8,594 nucleotides of DNA from Chloroflexota bacterium (GTDB lineage Bacteria > Chloroflexota > Chloroflexia > Thermomicrobiales > UBA6265), in assembly GCA_023424355.1 (NCBI GenBank), contig JAFAEA010000085.1, positions 1 to 8,594 of the forward strand. The letters are read 5' to 3'. Shown piece by piece: positions 1 to 6,604 of the stretch (within the stretch, counting starts at the first letter, position 1; every line of letters begins with the position of its first letter). The position numbers were made by a program, and so were the translations under genes. The notes beneath the pieces were generated by a model. It worked only from the letters and a program-made list of their open reading frames with translations, did no database searches and was not told where the DNA came from.

Positions 1-2276
1 GGCCGCCAACCTGGGTGCAATCCGGGGCGAGGTTCATCGCGCTGTTCGGCCTGGCCTGCAGCATCTCCATCTGGCCGATCTGGCGTGGAATCATCCGGCC
101 GGCGCTTGTTCGCGACCGTGCCTCCGCCAAATCAACCACCCGGGCGGTGCAACGTTGGGCGACGATCGCCATAGGAATCGCCTTCATCGGCTCGATCATC
201 GAGCTGGTTGTCCATAGTCAAAGCGTGCGCGATGCTGGCCTGATCGATGGGGTGATGCAAACCCTTGGCCGCGATGAATGGGGCTTCTGGTGGCTCACCA
301 GAACGGCACTACTGGCCATTCTCGGCATCGCGATGGCTGTCTCTCCGTGGTGGAACACCTCTCGCCATGCGTTCAACTCGTTTGTACTCTGGTCCATCAG
401 TTTCATCCTGCCGTTCACCCTCGTGCTGAGTGGCCACGCCATGGACGATTCGGTTGGTCGCATCACCACGGTGGCGAGTCAGTACCTGCTGTATCTCACG
501 CTCTCCCTGCTGCTGGGAGGTGCCATTTGCCTCGCGCTATTCCTGAGGACGATCGAAGCTACTCCGGCATTGGCAGAGGCACGACGTCGATTCATCTGGC
601 TGGTGATTACTGCTGGCAGCATCGCGCTGCTCACCGGCATCTACCTCGCGGATATCTTTGCCGGTAATTGGGGCGCGATTACGGAAACCGCCTTCGGCAA
701 CGCTCTGCTGGCCCAGGCGATTCTCGCCGGACTCGCCGTGATCATCGCGATCGTGCTGCTGGTGCGATCCACCATTGGCAAATCCGGTTCACTGCTGGCG
801 ATGGCGCTTTCCGTCGTGCTTGCCGGCACACTGCTGGCCACCGGCACGATGGATGTGCTCACGCCGGCTCGAGCCGAGCTCACCGAGCGATCCGTGCAAA
901 CCCGTGAGGATATGTTGTTCGATGGTCGCCCCGGAATCTTCCTGGTGGCGCCGGGCCGTGCCGGTGTGAACCACTGGCGCCTGGAAACACCGGGAACGTA
1001 TCTGCAGACCGAAACCCAGGTGTATGCCGAGCTCTCCAGCCCGGATTATCCCGAGATCGGTTCCAAGGAGGTACAGCTGTACCGCGTGCAGGGCAATGCC
1101 TTTGAGCATCACGGCACCGAATTCAGCCTGATTGGTGATTGGCAGATTACGGTGCGCATCGAGGAGCCCGGGTTCGAGCCATCCACCGCGACCTTCACCC
1201 AGTATTTTGGCGAAGAAAACACCACGGTTCAGCTTCCGGCTGCACCGCTGAAGTTCAAGAATCTTGCTGGCATCGCTGGTTTGATTCTGGCAGCCGTCGC
1301 TGCGATGGGTATCGCCACCACGGCGACTGCCGGCAAGAGTCCATTGCGTAAGGAAGCTGGCGGTCTCACGCTCGTCGCGGTCGGACTCGCAGCCGTCGTG
1401 ATCCTGCAGGGACAAATCGATCCTCTGCTGGTGGTGGAGAGTGGGGAAGGAGCGATCAACCCCAACGATCTGGTGATGGTGCAGCGCGGTGAGGAAGCCT
1501 ACATGACCTACTGCGCCAGTTGCCACGGGGTTGGGCTGCGTGGAGACGGTCCGCTGGCGGAATCGCTGAATCCACCACCGGTCGATTTCTCCCAGCCGCA
1601 CACCAAGGTGCATAACGATGCCGATCTCATCTACTGGATCCAGTACGGCATTCAGGGCACGGCCATGCCGGGATTCAAGAGTCAGCTTGAGGATCAGGAT
1701 ATCCGCGATATCATCTCGTTCATCTATTGGTGGCAGCAGGATGATGGTGCCTCGTTCAATGCCGGTACACCGGAAGCCGAGGTGGAGCTGGGTGTGTGCG
1801 AGGTGACTCCGCTCTCGTTTGCCGATCTCACAGCCGTGTTCAATCATGGCCTGCATCCGGAAACACGACGCGGTACGCCGCTGGTGCGCGCGGCGGATTC
1901 CGAGGTGCCACCAAATGTGACCAACGAGGTGATGTGGACCATTGAGCAGATGGTGAACTGTGCCAATCAGGATCAGTTCCTGAGCCAGATTCGCCTCTTC
2001 ACCCAGCCGATGTTGCAGGACATCTTCCCGCAGGGTGCGAGTTACGAGGTCACCACCCGCGCGACCTCGCCATCTCAGCCGGTGGCTCCGGAGGATGCCA
2101 TCAGCATTCAGGATGTGCAGAGCGTGAATTACCTCGCCGATGGCCGCATCGCCGTGACGGTGATCTTCAACGATCCGGCAGGGATTGGTGTGGTGCCGGG
2201 GGCGAATCCGGTGTACCAGGTGACCTTGATTTTCGTGCAGGAAGATGGCGTTTGGTACATCGACGAAGTGCGGTGA
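1..2276 (+). CDS. CopD-family copper transport membrane protein fused to cytochrome c and an NTF2-like domain (5' end missing)
   Basis: The reading frame is open from the first base (Pro-Pro-Thr-Trp before the GTG at 15), so the true start lies upstream, perhaps in a CopC-like domain. Residues are numbered from the GTG. About eight hydrophobic segments lie between residues 6 and 277, with a Ser-Gly-His-Ala motif (H141) like the conserved histidine of CopD/PcoD proteins. Residues 288-405 resemble the YtkA-like domain that follows CopD in YcnJ-type proteins (APGRAGVN, IGDWQITV). Two more membrane segments follow (about 418-438 and 450-466). Residues 485-577 form a class I cytochrome c domain with a CxxCH haem site (C500, C503, H504) and a probable axial Met551 in AMPGF. 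Residues 597-753 resemble NTF2/SnoaL-like folds; two cysteines (C595, C649) could form a disulfide. By family, the membrane part handles copper. The haem domain implies extracytoplasmic electron transfer, so a role in copper delivery or redox control is inferred. The first three domains are well supported, the last weakly. The gene ends with TGA. Confidence 0.85.
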   Translation, partial: PPTWVQSGARFIALFGLACSISIWPIWRGIIRPALVRDRASAKSTTRAVQRWATIAIGIAFIGSIIELVVHSQSVRDAGLIDGVMQTLGRDEWGFWWLTRTALLAILGIAMAVSPWWNTSRHAFNSFVLWSISFILPFTLVLSGHAMDDSVGRITTVASQYLLYLTLSLLLGGAICLALFLRTIEATPALAEARRRFIWLVITAGSIALLTGIYLADIFAGNWGAITETAFGNALLAQAILAGLAVIIAIVLLVRSTIGKSGSLLAMALSVVLAGTLLATGTMDVLTPARAELTERSVQTREDMLFDGRPGIFLVAPGRAGVNHWRLETPGTYLQTETQVYAELSSPDYPEIGSKEVQLYRVQGNAFEHHGTEFSLIGDWQITVRIEEPGFEPSTATFTQYFGEENTTVQLPAAPLKFKNLAGIAGLILAAVAAMGIATTATAGKSPLRKEAGGLTLVAVGLAAVVILQGQIDPLLVVESGEGAINPNDLVMVQRGEEAYMTYCASCHGVGLRGDGPLAESLNPPPVDFSQPHTKVHNDADLIYWIQYGIQGTAMPGFKSQLEDQDIRDIISFIYWWQQDDGASFNAGTPEAEVELGVCEVTPLSFADLTAVFNHGLHPETRRGTPLVRAADSEVPPNVTNEVMWTIEQMVNCANQDQFLSQIRLFTQPMLQDIFPQGASYEVTTRATSPSQPVAPEDAISIQDVQSVNYLADGRIAVTVIFNDPAGIGVVPGANPVYQVTLIFVQEDGVWYIDEVR

Positions 2277-2328
2277 TCCGGAGAGCGTGGAATCATTCCC
2301 GCCTGATTGGGTCTCGACGTACGCCCGT

Positions 2329-2410
2329 GGTGCCGAAGGCGGCCGAACGAAGTGAGCAGCGAAGCGTGCCATTATCCGCGGGTCCAGGAACCGATTCCGA
2401 ATGGCGAAAT
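2329..2410 (+). repeat. Left arm of an imperfect inverted repeat
   Basis: Read on the plus strand this arm contains, in order, GGTGCCGAAGGCGG, CAGCGAAGCG, CCATTATCC and a CAGG-ACCG-TTCCGA-GGCG-AAT series. The same blocks appear in the same order and with similar spacing on the minus strand at 2740-2823. The exact blocks match perfectly and the short stretches between them differ, as expected for old copies of one dispersed repeat. Confidence 0.7.
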
Positions 2411-2420
2411 TTGGCCGGCA

Positions 2421-2551
2421 ATTTGTAGACCCGTCCTGCACGTCGCGGAGCGGCGGGCATTGGGCGGGTTGGAGGGGAGATTTCGCCAGGCAGGATTGGT
2501 CCGTCGGAACCCCGCCCGAAGCGCCTGCGGGCGCTGGACGGGTCTACAAAT
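2421..2551. mobile_element. MITE-like element: 131 bp, 16-bp perfect terminal inverted repeats, 5-bp flanking direct repeats
   Basis: The left end ATTTGTAGACCCGTCC (2421-2436) is the exact reverse complement of the right end GGACGGGTCTACAAAT (2536-2551). CGGCA lies directly outside both ends (2416-2420 and 2552-2556), as expected of a target-site duplication. The interior has no convincing coding frame. It holds a stem-loop touching the right end (AGCGCC, loop TGCG, GGCGCT; 2520-2535) and partly complementary GGGCGGG and CCCGCCC blocks, so one strand could fold almost end to end. This structure fits a non-autonomous miniature inverted-repeat transposable element. No transposase is visible, and a folded dispersed repeat whose flanking match arose by chance is the main alternative. 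Confidence 0.5.
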
Positions 2552-2601
2552 CGGCACCGGGGGGCGTACACAGGTCCAGGTTGGCGAAATACCGCCATCG
2601 T

Positions 2602-2756
2602 AACCGTCACGACGTACGCCTGCGCTTTACGCGCGGGTTCCAGGAACAAATGCTGCATGGCGAGATTCCGCCATCGGAACCGTCACGACGTACGCCCGCG
2701 CTTTACGCGCGGGTCCAGGAACAAATGCTGCATGGCGAGATTCCGCCATCGGAACC
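2602..2756 (+). repeat. Two adjoining repeat units of about 75 bp with internal hairpins
   Basis: The unit starts at AACCGTCACGACGTACGCC and runs through a GC-rich hairpin, a CCAGGAACAAATGCTGCATGG block and a GGCGAGATTCCGCCATCGG block to the next AACC. Copy one begins at 2602, copy two at 2678, and the next AACC is at 2753, giving periods of 76 and 75. The one-base difference is an extra T in the CGGGTTCC of copy one, and one C/T change lies at 2621. Copy two has a perfect 7-bp stem with loop TTTAC (2695-2713); copy one keeps it with one G-T pair (2619-2637). A second small stem, ATGGCG/CGCCAT, follows in each copy. A partial unit precedes the array at about 2572-2605. Confidence 0.85.
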
Positions 2757-2823
2757 GGTCCCTGCACACCGGGGATAATGGATCGCTTCGCTGTGCGGCT
2801 GTGCCGCATCCGCCTTCGGCACC
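2740..2823 (-). repeat. Right arm of an imperfect inverted repeat
   Basis: This is the inverted counterpart of the arm at 2329-2410. Its inner end overlaps the last bases of the second 75-bp unit, so the arm and the array share sequence. It also contains TGCGGC/GCCGCA (2794-2808, loop TGT), which overlaps an alternative GTGCCG/CGGCAC pairing (2801-2822). Both can form just downstream of the MalG-type permease gene, but no T-run follows on the minus strand, so it is not called a terminator. Confidence 0.65.
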
Positions 2824-2842
2824 CGGTGCTACGCTCAAACAC

Positions 2843-3751
2843 CTACCCCTTCAACGCCCCTGCGGTGAGACCACTCTCCAGCCGGCGTTGGAACAACACG
2901 TACACCACCAGAGTCGGAACCATGGTGATGGTCATCGCGGCGAAGAGGCCGCTGTAATCGCTATCGTATCCCTGCTGAATCGCCAGGAAGTTCAACCCCT
3001 GACTCAGCACGTACCGATCCTCGCGACCCATCAACACCAATGGCAACAGGAACTGGTTCCACTGGCCGAGGAAGTTGAAAATCCCCATCGCGATCAACCC
3101 AGGTTTCGCCATCGGCAGCATGATCTGGAAGAAGGTGCGATACGGCCCGGCACCATCGACCACGCTGGCTTCGGCGATTTCGCCCGGGAGCGAGATGAAG
3201 AACCCACTGAGGAAGAAGATGGTGAACGGCAGCGAGTACGCGATGTACACCAGCGCCAGACCGTGATAGGTATTGCGAAGATGCAGATCGTCCATCAGGA
3301 AGTAGAGCGGCACCAGCCCCAGGAACATGGGAAACATGAGCCCGGCGGTGAACAGCAGAAAGATGAAGCGATTTCCCACAAACTGGAATCGGGTGAGCGC
3401 ATACGCTGCCAGCGCCGAGATGAAGAGCGTACCGGTGAGCGACATGCTCATAACGATGACCGTGTTCAGCGCGTAGCGTCCGATACGGGCGGTGGTCCAT
3501 GCGCGTTCAAAGTTCTCCCACAGCCATTCGCTCGGCAAACCGAAGGGATCGGTGAGGATCTCCATATCCGATTTGAACGATGTCACGATCATCCAGATAA
3601 ACGGAGCGATCACGAGAATCGCCCAGAAAATCATTACCAGCTGGGTGCTGATCTGGAAGATGCCTTCGCCGAGGCTCCAGCGACTCCCGACCTTCGGGGC
3701 GACGGTTGGTACCTCTTCTGTCGGAGGTGTCGGTGTGTTGATTGTTGCCAT
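2843..3751 (-). CDS. Carbohydrate ABC transporter permease, MalG type (CUT1 family)
   Basis: This is one of two membrane subunits of a sugar importer; by family it forms the inner-membrane channel with the MalF-type partner encoded upstream. The product is 302 residues, normal for the family. About six hydrophobic segments lie near residues 34-56, 96-119, 129-153, 163-186, 215-240 and 268-288. The ATPase-contacting EAA loop is clear: E191-I-A-E-A-S-V-V-D199-G-A, followed by L212-P213. The hydrophilic N-terminal tail rich in Pro and Thr (residues 3-19) is ordinary for MalG-type subunits. The ATG start is preceded by AGGGAG (3760-3765) with 8 bases between. The gap to the upstream permease gene is 33 bases, so the two are surely co-transcribed. 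The gene ends with TAG at the edge of the repeat mosaic. The substrate is inferred from the neighbouring binding proteins. Confidence 0.93.
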   Translation of the reverse strand: MATINTPTPPTEEVPTVAPKVGSRWSLGEGIFQISTQLVMIFWAILVIAPFIWMIVTSFKSDMEILTDPFGLPSEWLWENFERAWTTARIGRYALNTVIVMSMSLTGTLFISALAAYALTRFQFVGNRFIFLLFTAGLMFPMFLGLVPLYFLMDDLHLRNTYHGLALVYIAYSLPFTIFFLSGFFISLPGEIAEASVVDGAGPYRTFFQIMLPMAKPGLIAMGIFNFLGQWNQFLLPLVLMGREDRYVLSQGLNFLAIQQGYDSDYSGLFAAMTITMVPTLVVYVLFQRRLESGLTAGALKG

Positions 3752-3784
3752 CAGGTGTACTCCCTGGGTTCCGCCTGGTGGCGA

Positions 3785-4681
3785 CTAGTATTCGTAGGTT
3801 TCGCGCTTGGTGACCCGCATGATCACTACCGAGAACAACAGCGTGAGCACCAGCAGAATCACACCAATGGCGGCGGCACTGCCCCAACGGTTCTTGCTGA
3901 ATGCCTCGATGTACATGTAGATCGCCACGGTTTCCACACTGCGTCCGGCGCTGTTCTGGGCTCCGCTGGTGATCACCTGAATCACCACGAACATATCCAA
4001 CGCACCAATGCAGATGTAGATGAGTCCGGTGCGGATGGTTTCCCACATCAGTGGCAAGGTGATATCCATGAACTGACGCCAACGACTGGCACCATCGATG
4101 GTTGCCGCCTCATAGAACGAGGTGGGAATCGCCTGCATGCTGGACATGAAAATCACCATGTAGAAGCCCACAGAGCTCCACACCACCACCGCGGCAACCG
4201 CCCAGAAGATGGTGCTGGCATTTCCCAGCCAGGCGCGTTGCATGTTCTCCAGTCCAACCCATTCCAGGCTGGCGTTGAGGATGCCGTAACGCGGGTTGTA
4301 CACGTATTGAAAAAGGATACCGATGATAACGATGGAGATAACTTGCGGGAAGAAGAAGACAACACGGTAAAAACCGGAACCGAAGATGCCTCTGCCACCC
4401 TGGGTAAATAGCGATGCAAACAGCAGCGCGATAGAAAGCGTGAGTATTGGCAACACCACCAGGAACTTGCCGTTGTTACCAAGCGCACCCAAAAAGCGAC
4501 CATCCGTCAGCAGATCGCGGAAGTTGGCGAGGCCCACAAAGGGCTTGTCTGCACTGGTACCGCTCCAGCTGGTGAGGGAGAGGTAGAACGCCTGAACATA
4601 GGGGTACAGCACAAACAGGCCATAGAGAATCAGCGCCGGTGCGAGGAACGGAATTACAATTCTGTACTTGTGATGGTGCAT
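3785..4681 (-). CDS. Carbohydrate ABC transporter permease, MalF type (CUT1 family)
   Basis: This is the second membrane subunit of the importer. Starting at ATG 4681 gives 298 residues with six hydrophobic segments near 6-30, 72-92, 105-127, 157-180, 217-240 and 267-290. The EAA loop reads E191-A-A-T-I-D-G-A, followed by T-L-P210. The short ANFRDLL stretch after the first segment is typical of MalF/LacF-like subunits. The frame stays open upstream to a TTG at 4738, but those residues are not hydrophobic and fall inside a strong stem-loop, so they are probably untranslated. An in-frame GTG at 4696 is another possibility. No good Shine-Dalgarno sequence precedes any of these starts, so translation may be weak. 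The binding-protein gene ends 106 bases upstream. Lower permease than binding-protein expression is usual in such operons and would suit this arrangement. Confidence 0.92.
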   Translation of the reverse strand: MHHHKYRIVIPFLAPALILYGLFVLYPYVQAFYLSLTSWSGTSADKPFVGLANFRDLLTDGRFLGALGNNGKFLVVLPILTLSIALLFASLFTQGGRGIFGSGFYRVVFFFPQVISIVIIGILFQYVYNPRYGILNASLEWVGLENMQRAWLGNASTIFWAVAAVVVWSSVGFYMVIFMSSMQAIPTSFYEAATIDGASRWRQFMDITLPLMWETIRTGLIYICIGALDMFVVIQVITSGAQNSAGRSVETVAIYMYIEAFSKNRWGSAAAIGVILLVLTLLFSVVIMRVTKRETYEY

Positions 4682-4697
4682 GAATGGCTTACCCACA

Positions 4698-4727
4698 CGA
4701 TTCCCGGCCCCACAGGAGCCGGAATCG
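4698..4727 (-). promoter_or_regulatory. Stem-loop just upstream of the MalF-type permease start
   Basis: As minus-strand RNA, CGAUUCC pairs with GGAAUCG. The stem continues as GGCUCC against GGGGCC with one bulged G and a UGU loop, about 13 pairs in all. It ends 16 bases before the ATG at 4681. There is no T-run after it, so it is more likely to protect mRNA or limit ribosome access than to terminate transcription. Confidence 0.55.
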
Positions 4728-4742
4728 ACAAATCGCAAACAT

Positions 4743-4779
4743 CATACGGCCCGGATGCACAAGGCATCCGAGCCATATG
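4743..4779 (-). promoter_or_regulatory. 16-bp intercistronic stem-loop downstream of the second binding-protein gene
   Basis: On the minus strand the arms CATATGGCTCGGATGC and GCATCCGGGCCGTATG flank a CTTGT loop. In minus-strand RNA all 16 positions pair, 14 as Watson-Crick pairs and two as U-G pairs. The plus-strand version has two A-C mismatches instead. The stem starts 8 bases after the binding-protein stop codon. Such hairpins between binding-protein and permease genes commonly stabilise the upstream mRNA segment. The downstream sequence has scattered T but no clean T-tract, so partial termination is possible but not shown. Confidence 0.65.
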
Positions 4780-4787
4780 TGGAGGTG

Positions 4788-6311
4788 CTAGCTGGCCGGA
4801 GTTGCGGCCGGGCTTGCTTCCGGTGTGCCTTGGCTCATGGAGTGCCAGGTTGGGTACAGCGGAACTTCGATCTTGGAGATCGAATCGTCCTCGCGAATCT
4901 GATCGGTGAGGGCCTGCAGATCGGCGATCACGCCATCGGCATCCTTCTGGCCGGTGAGCAGTTCGCTGAAGGCGAGCTGGGTGGCCTCGTTCATATCGGC
5001 ATAGAGACCGGTGTAGCGCGAGAGCAGGCGATCCTCGCCGGCAGCATCGATGGCAGCCTGGGCCGAGGCAAATGCCGTACCGAGATCGAGACCATCGGCA
5101 GCACCCGTTACCGAGGACGGGCTCTTGGTGGCTTCCGAGAAGAAGCGAGCGCCTTCCTGGCTGAACAGGAGTCGGAGCCATTCCTTACCACCGGCAACGT
5201 TCTTGCCCTGGGCGAACACGATGAACGTTTCACCAGCACCGGCCTGAGTGGCGGTGAACGGGAGGGCATCCTCGGCGGTCAGGTTTGGTACCGGCTGCAC
5301 CGTCATCTTGAAATCTGGTAGACCTTCCACCACATCCTTCATCTCGTTCTCGAGGAAGGTACCGCAGGGAAGGAAGGCGGCTTCACCCTGCAGCCAGAAG
5401 GTCTGGCTTTCGGTGTGGCTGAGGGCCTCGGTGCCTTCCATGATGTAGCCGTTATCAGCAAGTGCCTGGAATGCGCTGAGGCATTCCTTCACAATCGGCT
5501 GGGTCCAGGCATCTTCGGCGAGGTTGTTCAGCTTGTGCATGGCTTCCCAGCCACCAGCCTTGAACACCAGCTGATCCCACACGGTGCGCATGTACTGCGG
5601 GTACATACCCTGGTAGGTCCATGGCGCCATTTCGCCATCGTCCTTGATCACCTGGCAGAGTTCCAGCATTTCGTCCCAGGTTTGCGGGTATTCCCAACCC
5701 TTTTCCTCGAACTTGGCGGCGTTGTACCAAATGCCCCACATGCTCATGGCGTAGTTGAGCCAGTACTGCTTGCCATCCAGCACACCATCATCCTGGGTGC
5801 CGGTGACGAGGCTCTCGCGCACGGTGACGCCATCCTGACCGTAGGCAGGAGCGGCCATCAGATCCTCGAGATCGGCCAGCTGGCCATCGCGGAAGAGCTG
5901 GGTGTTATTGAAGTTGCCAGCACCAGAGTTATCCATCACATCCGGAGGGTTACCATCCACCACGCGGGCCTGGTACTGCTCCATCAGGCGCTGGGTACCG
6001 GCGTACGTGATCTCGGCATCCGGGAAGTTGGCGCCGTAGAGGTTATCGTTCACATTGATGGCATAGTCATCGCCATAGCCACCCTTGAAGATCACCACAT
6101 CAAGCGGCGCGGCAGGATCGACACCCAACGGGTTGTCATCGCCCTGGGCAACAGCCTCGTGGGATTTCTGGACGAATGCGAAGGTAAGTGCCCAGGCAGA
6201 GATACCCAGAACACCGGCTCGCTGGATCATTTCGCGACGGCTCAGTCCCTTCTCAGCAACTTCCTTGAAGAGCTGATCGATCTTGGCCGCCTGATCTTTT
6301 GTCATGATCAC
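4788..6311 (-). CDS. Sugar ABC transporter substrate-binding protein, NgcE-like (N-acetylglucosamine/diacetylchitobiose type), copy next to the permeases
   Basis: This extracytoplasmic binding protein captures the sugar and hands it to the permease pair. It is 507 residues with the GTG start. A Tat-like signal has S24-R25-R26-E-M-I, a hydrophobic run at about 32-47 and a possible Ala-Val-Ala cleavage site at 53-55, after an unusually long hydrophilic N-terminus. The mature part carries blocks I recall from NgcE-type proteins: NPLGV (60-64), PLDVVIFKGGYGDDYA (69-84), DGQLADL (142-148), GIWYN (193-197), YPQYM (237-241) and LPCG..LENEMK (314-325). The assignment is therefore to the family rather than to a proven substrate. 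The tail (494-507) is rich in Pro, Ala, Ser and Thr. AGGAGG (minus strand of 6320-6325) lies 8 bases before GTG 6311 but 14 before ATG 6305, and the paralogue also starts GTG-ATC, so GTG is preferred. The gene ends with TAG, followed by two strong stem-loops before the permease genes. Confidence 0.9.
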   Translation of the reverse strand: MIMTKDQAAKIDQLFKEVAEKGLSRREMIQRAGVLGISAWALTFAFVQKSHEAVAQGDDNPLGVDPAAPLDVVIFKGGYGDDYAINVNDNLYGANFPDAEITYAGTQRLMEQYQARVVDGNPPDVMDNSGAGNFNNTQLFRDGQLADLEDLMAAPAYGQDGVTVRESLVTGTQDDGVLDGKQYWLNYAMSMWGIWYNAAKFEEKGWEYPQTWDEMLELCQVIKDDGEMAPWTYQGMYPQYMRTVWDQLVFKAGGWEAMHKLNNLAEDAWTQPIVKECLSAFQALADNGYIMEGTEALSHTESQTFWLQGEAAFLPCGTFLENEMKDVVEGLPDFKMTVQPVPNLTAEDALPFTATQAGAGETFIVFAQGKNVAGGKEWLRLLFSQEGARFFSEATKSPSSVTGAADGLDLGTAFASAQAAIDAAGEDRLLSRYTGLYADMNEATQLAFSELLTGQKDADGVIADLQALTDQIREDDSISKIEVPLYPTWHSMSQGTPEASPAATPAS

Positions 6312-6604
6312 GCCTGTTTCCTCCTGCAATGCCAAAGATGGCCATTGCTTTGAACGAATCCGCGTAGACACGCGAAAAAATCGAACCCAAATGCCGAAGG
6401 CGAAGAGACCTACGTTTGTGCACGCCGTGGTGCCCGTGTGGCAGTGCGTGCATCGTTGCATGCGGCCAATTCATATCCGGAATTCAAGTCAGTAAACGTA
6501 GCTTACCAGTTTGCCAACTTCTTCCACAACTGACTGATGATTAGTTAATACAATGCATAAAACGGTCAAGTTTGGGATTCGCTACGTCGATCGGATCCTC
6601 CAAT
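6312..6604 (-). promoter_or_regulatory. Leader and probable promoter region of the second binding-protein gene
   Basis: This 293-base gap between the two binding-protein genes has no gene. Bases 6480-6570 are clearly richer in A and T than the surrounding coding DNA. On the minus strand a TTGACC (6564-6569) resembles a -35 box, but no good -10 box lies 16-18 bases later (AACTAA or TAACTA only), so a promoter here is suggested rather than shown. GTAA and TTAC form an imperfect palindrome at 6492-6506 that could be an operator. Nearer the gene, GCACGC/GCGTGC with an inner TGCC/GGCA pairing forms a stem-loop at 6420-6451. No clear terminator for the gene at 6605-8119 was found, so readthrough from it is possible. 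Confidence 0.4.
6326..6348 (-). promoter_or_regulatory. Stem-loop abutting the Shine-Dalgarno sequence of the second binding-protein gene
   Basis: In minus-strand RNA, GCAAU and then GCC (after one bulged G) pair with GGC and AUUGC around an AUCUUU loop, giving eight pairs. The last paired base touches AGGAGG (minus strand of 6320-6325). The stem leaves the ribosome binding site exposed, which fits a stabilising or ribosome-positioning role more than a blocking one. Confidence 0.5.

Larger units (their letters stand above)
2277..2842. other. Gene-free repeat mosaic between convergent genes
   Basis: This stretch separates the 3' ends of two convergent genes, the copper/cytochrome gene and the MalG-type permease gene. 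The open frames crossing it repeat the same short peptide, show no domain and follow the DNA repeats, so none is taken as a gene. It contains inverted arms near both ends, two adjoining units of about 75 bp, a 131-bp element with terminal inverted repeats, and several GC-rich stem-loops. The 12-mer GACGTACGCCCG occurs at 2316 and 2687, with a one-base variant at 2611. The block GGTCCAGG followed by GGCGA(A/G)AT recurs four times, from about 2381, 2573, 2636 and 2712. No stem-loop followed by a run of T was found, so terminators for the converging genes are not clear. Confidence 0.75.

Noticed and set aside
2277..2310. Terminator just after the copper/cytochrome gene
   Set aside because: The GCGTGGAA/TTCCCGC pairing is short with a mismatch and a 3-base loop, and no T-run follows on the plus strand.
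789..2441. 550-codon minus-strand open frame opposite the copper/cytochrome gene
   Set aside because: It is the complement of a well supported coding frame. The product is His- and Arg-rich, has no recognisable fold, and its start lies in the MITE-like element.
2602..2756. Repeated peptide (MARFRHRNR-like) or a CRISPR array
   Set aside because: The peptide repeats only because the DNA does. The copies adjoin without unique spacers and there are no cas genes, so it is neither a protein nor a CRISPR array.
2794..2822. Rho-independent terminator for the MalG-type permease gene
   Set aside because: GC-rich stems are present but no T-run follows on the minus strand, and the sequence belongs to a repeat arm.
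2657..4411. 584-codon plus-strand open frame over both permease genes
   Set aside because: It lies antisense to two permeases with clear EAA loops and membrane segments. Its product is a charged, His/Glu/Arg-rich string with no domain, and its start lies in the 75-bp repeats.
6306..6461. Longer N-terminus for the second binding protein starting at 6461
   Set aside because: It would place the strong AGGAGG site inside the gene and add a Cys/His-rich stretch absent from the paralogue in front of the Tat-like signal.
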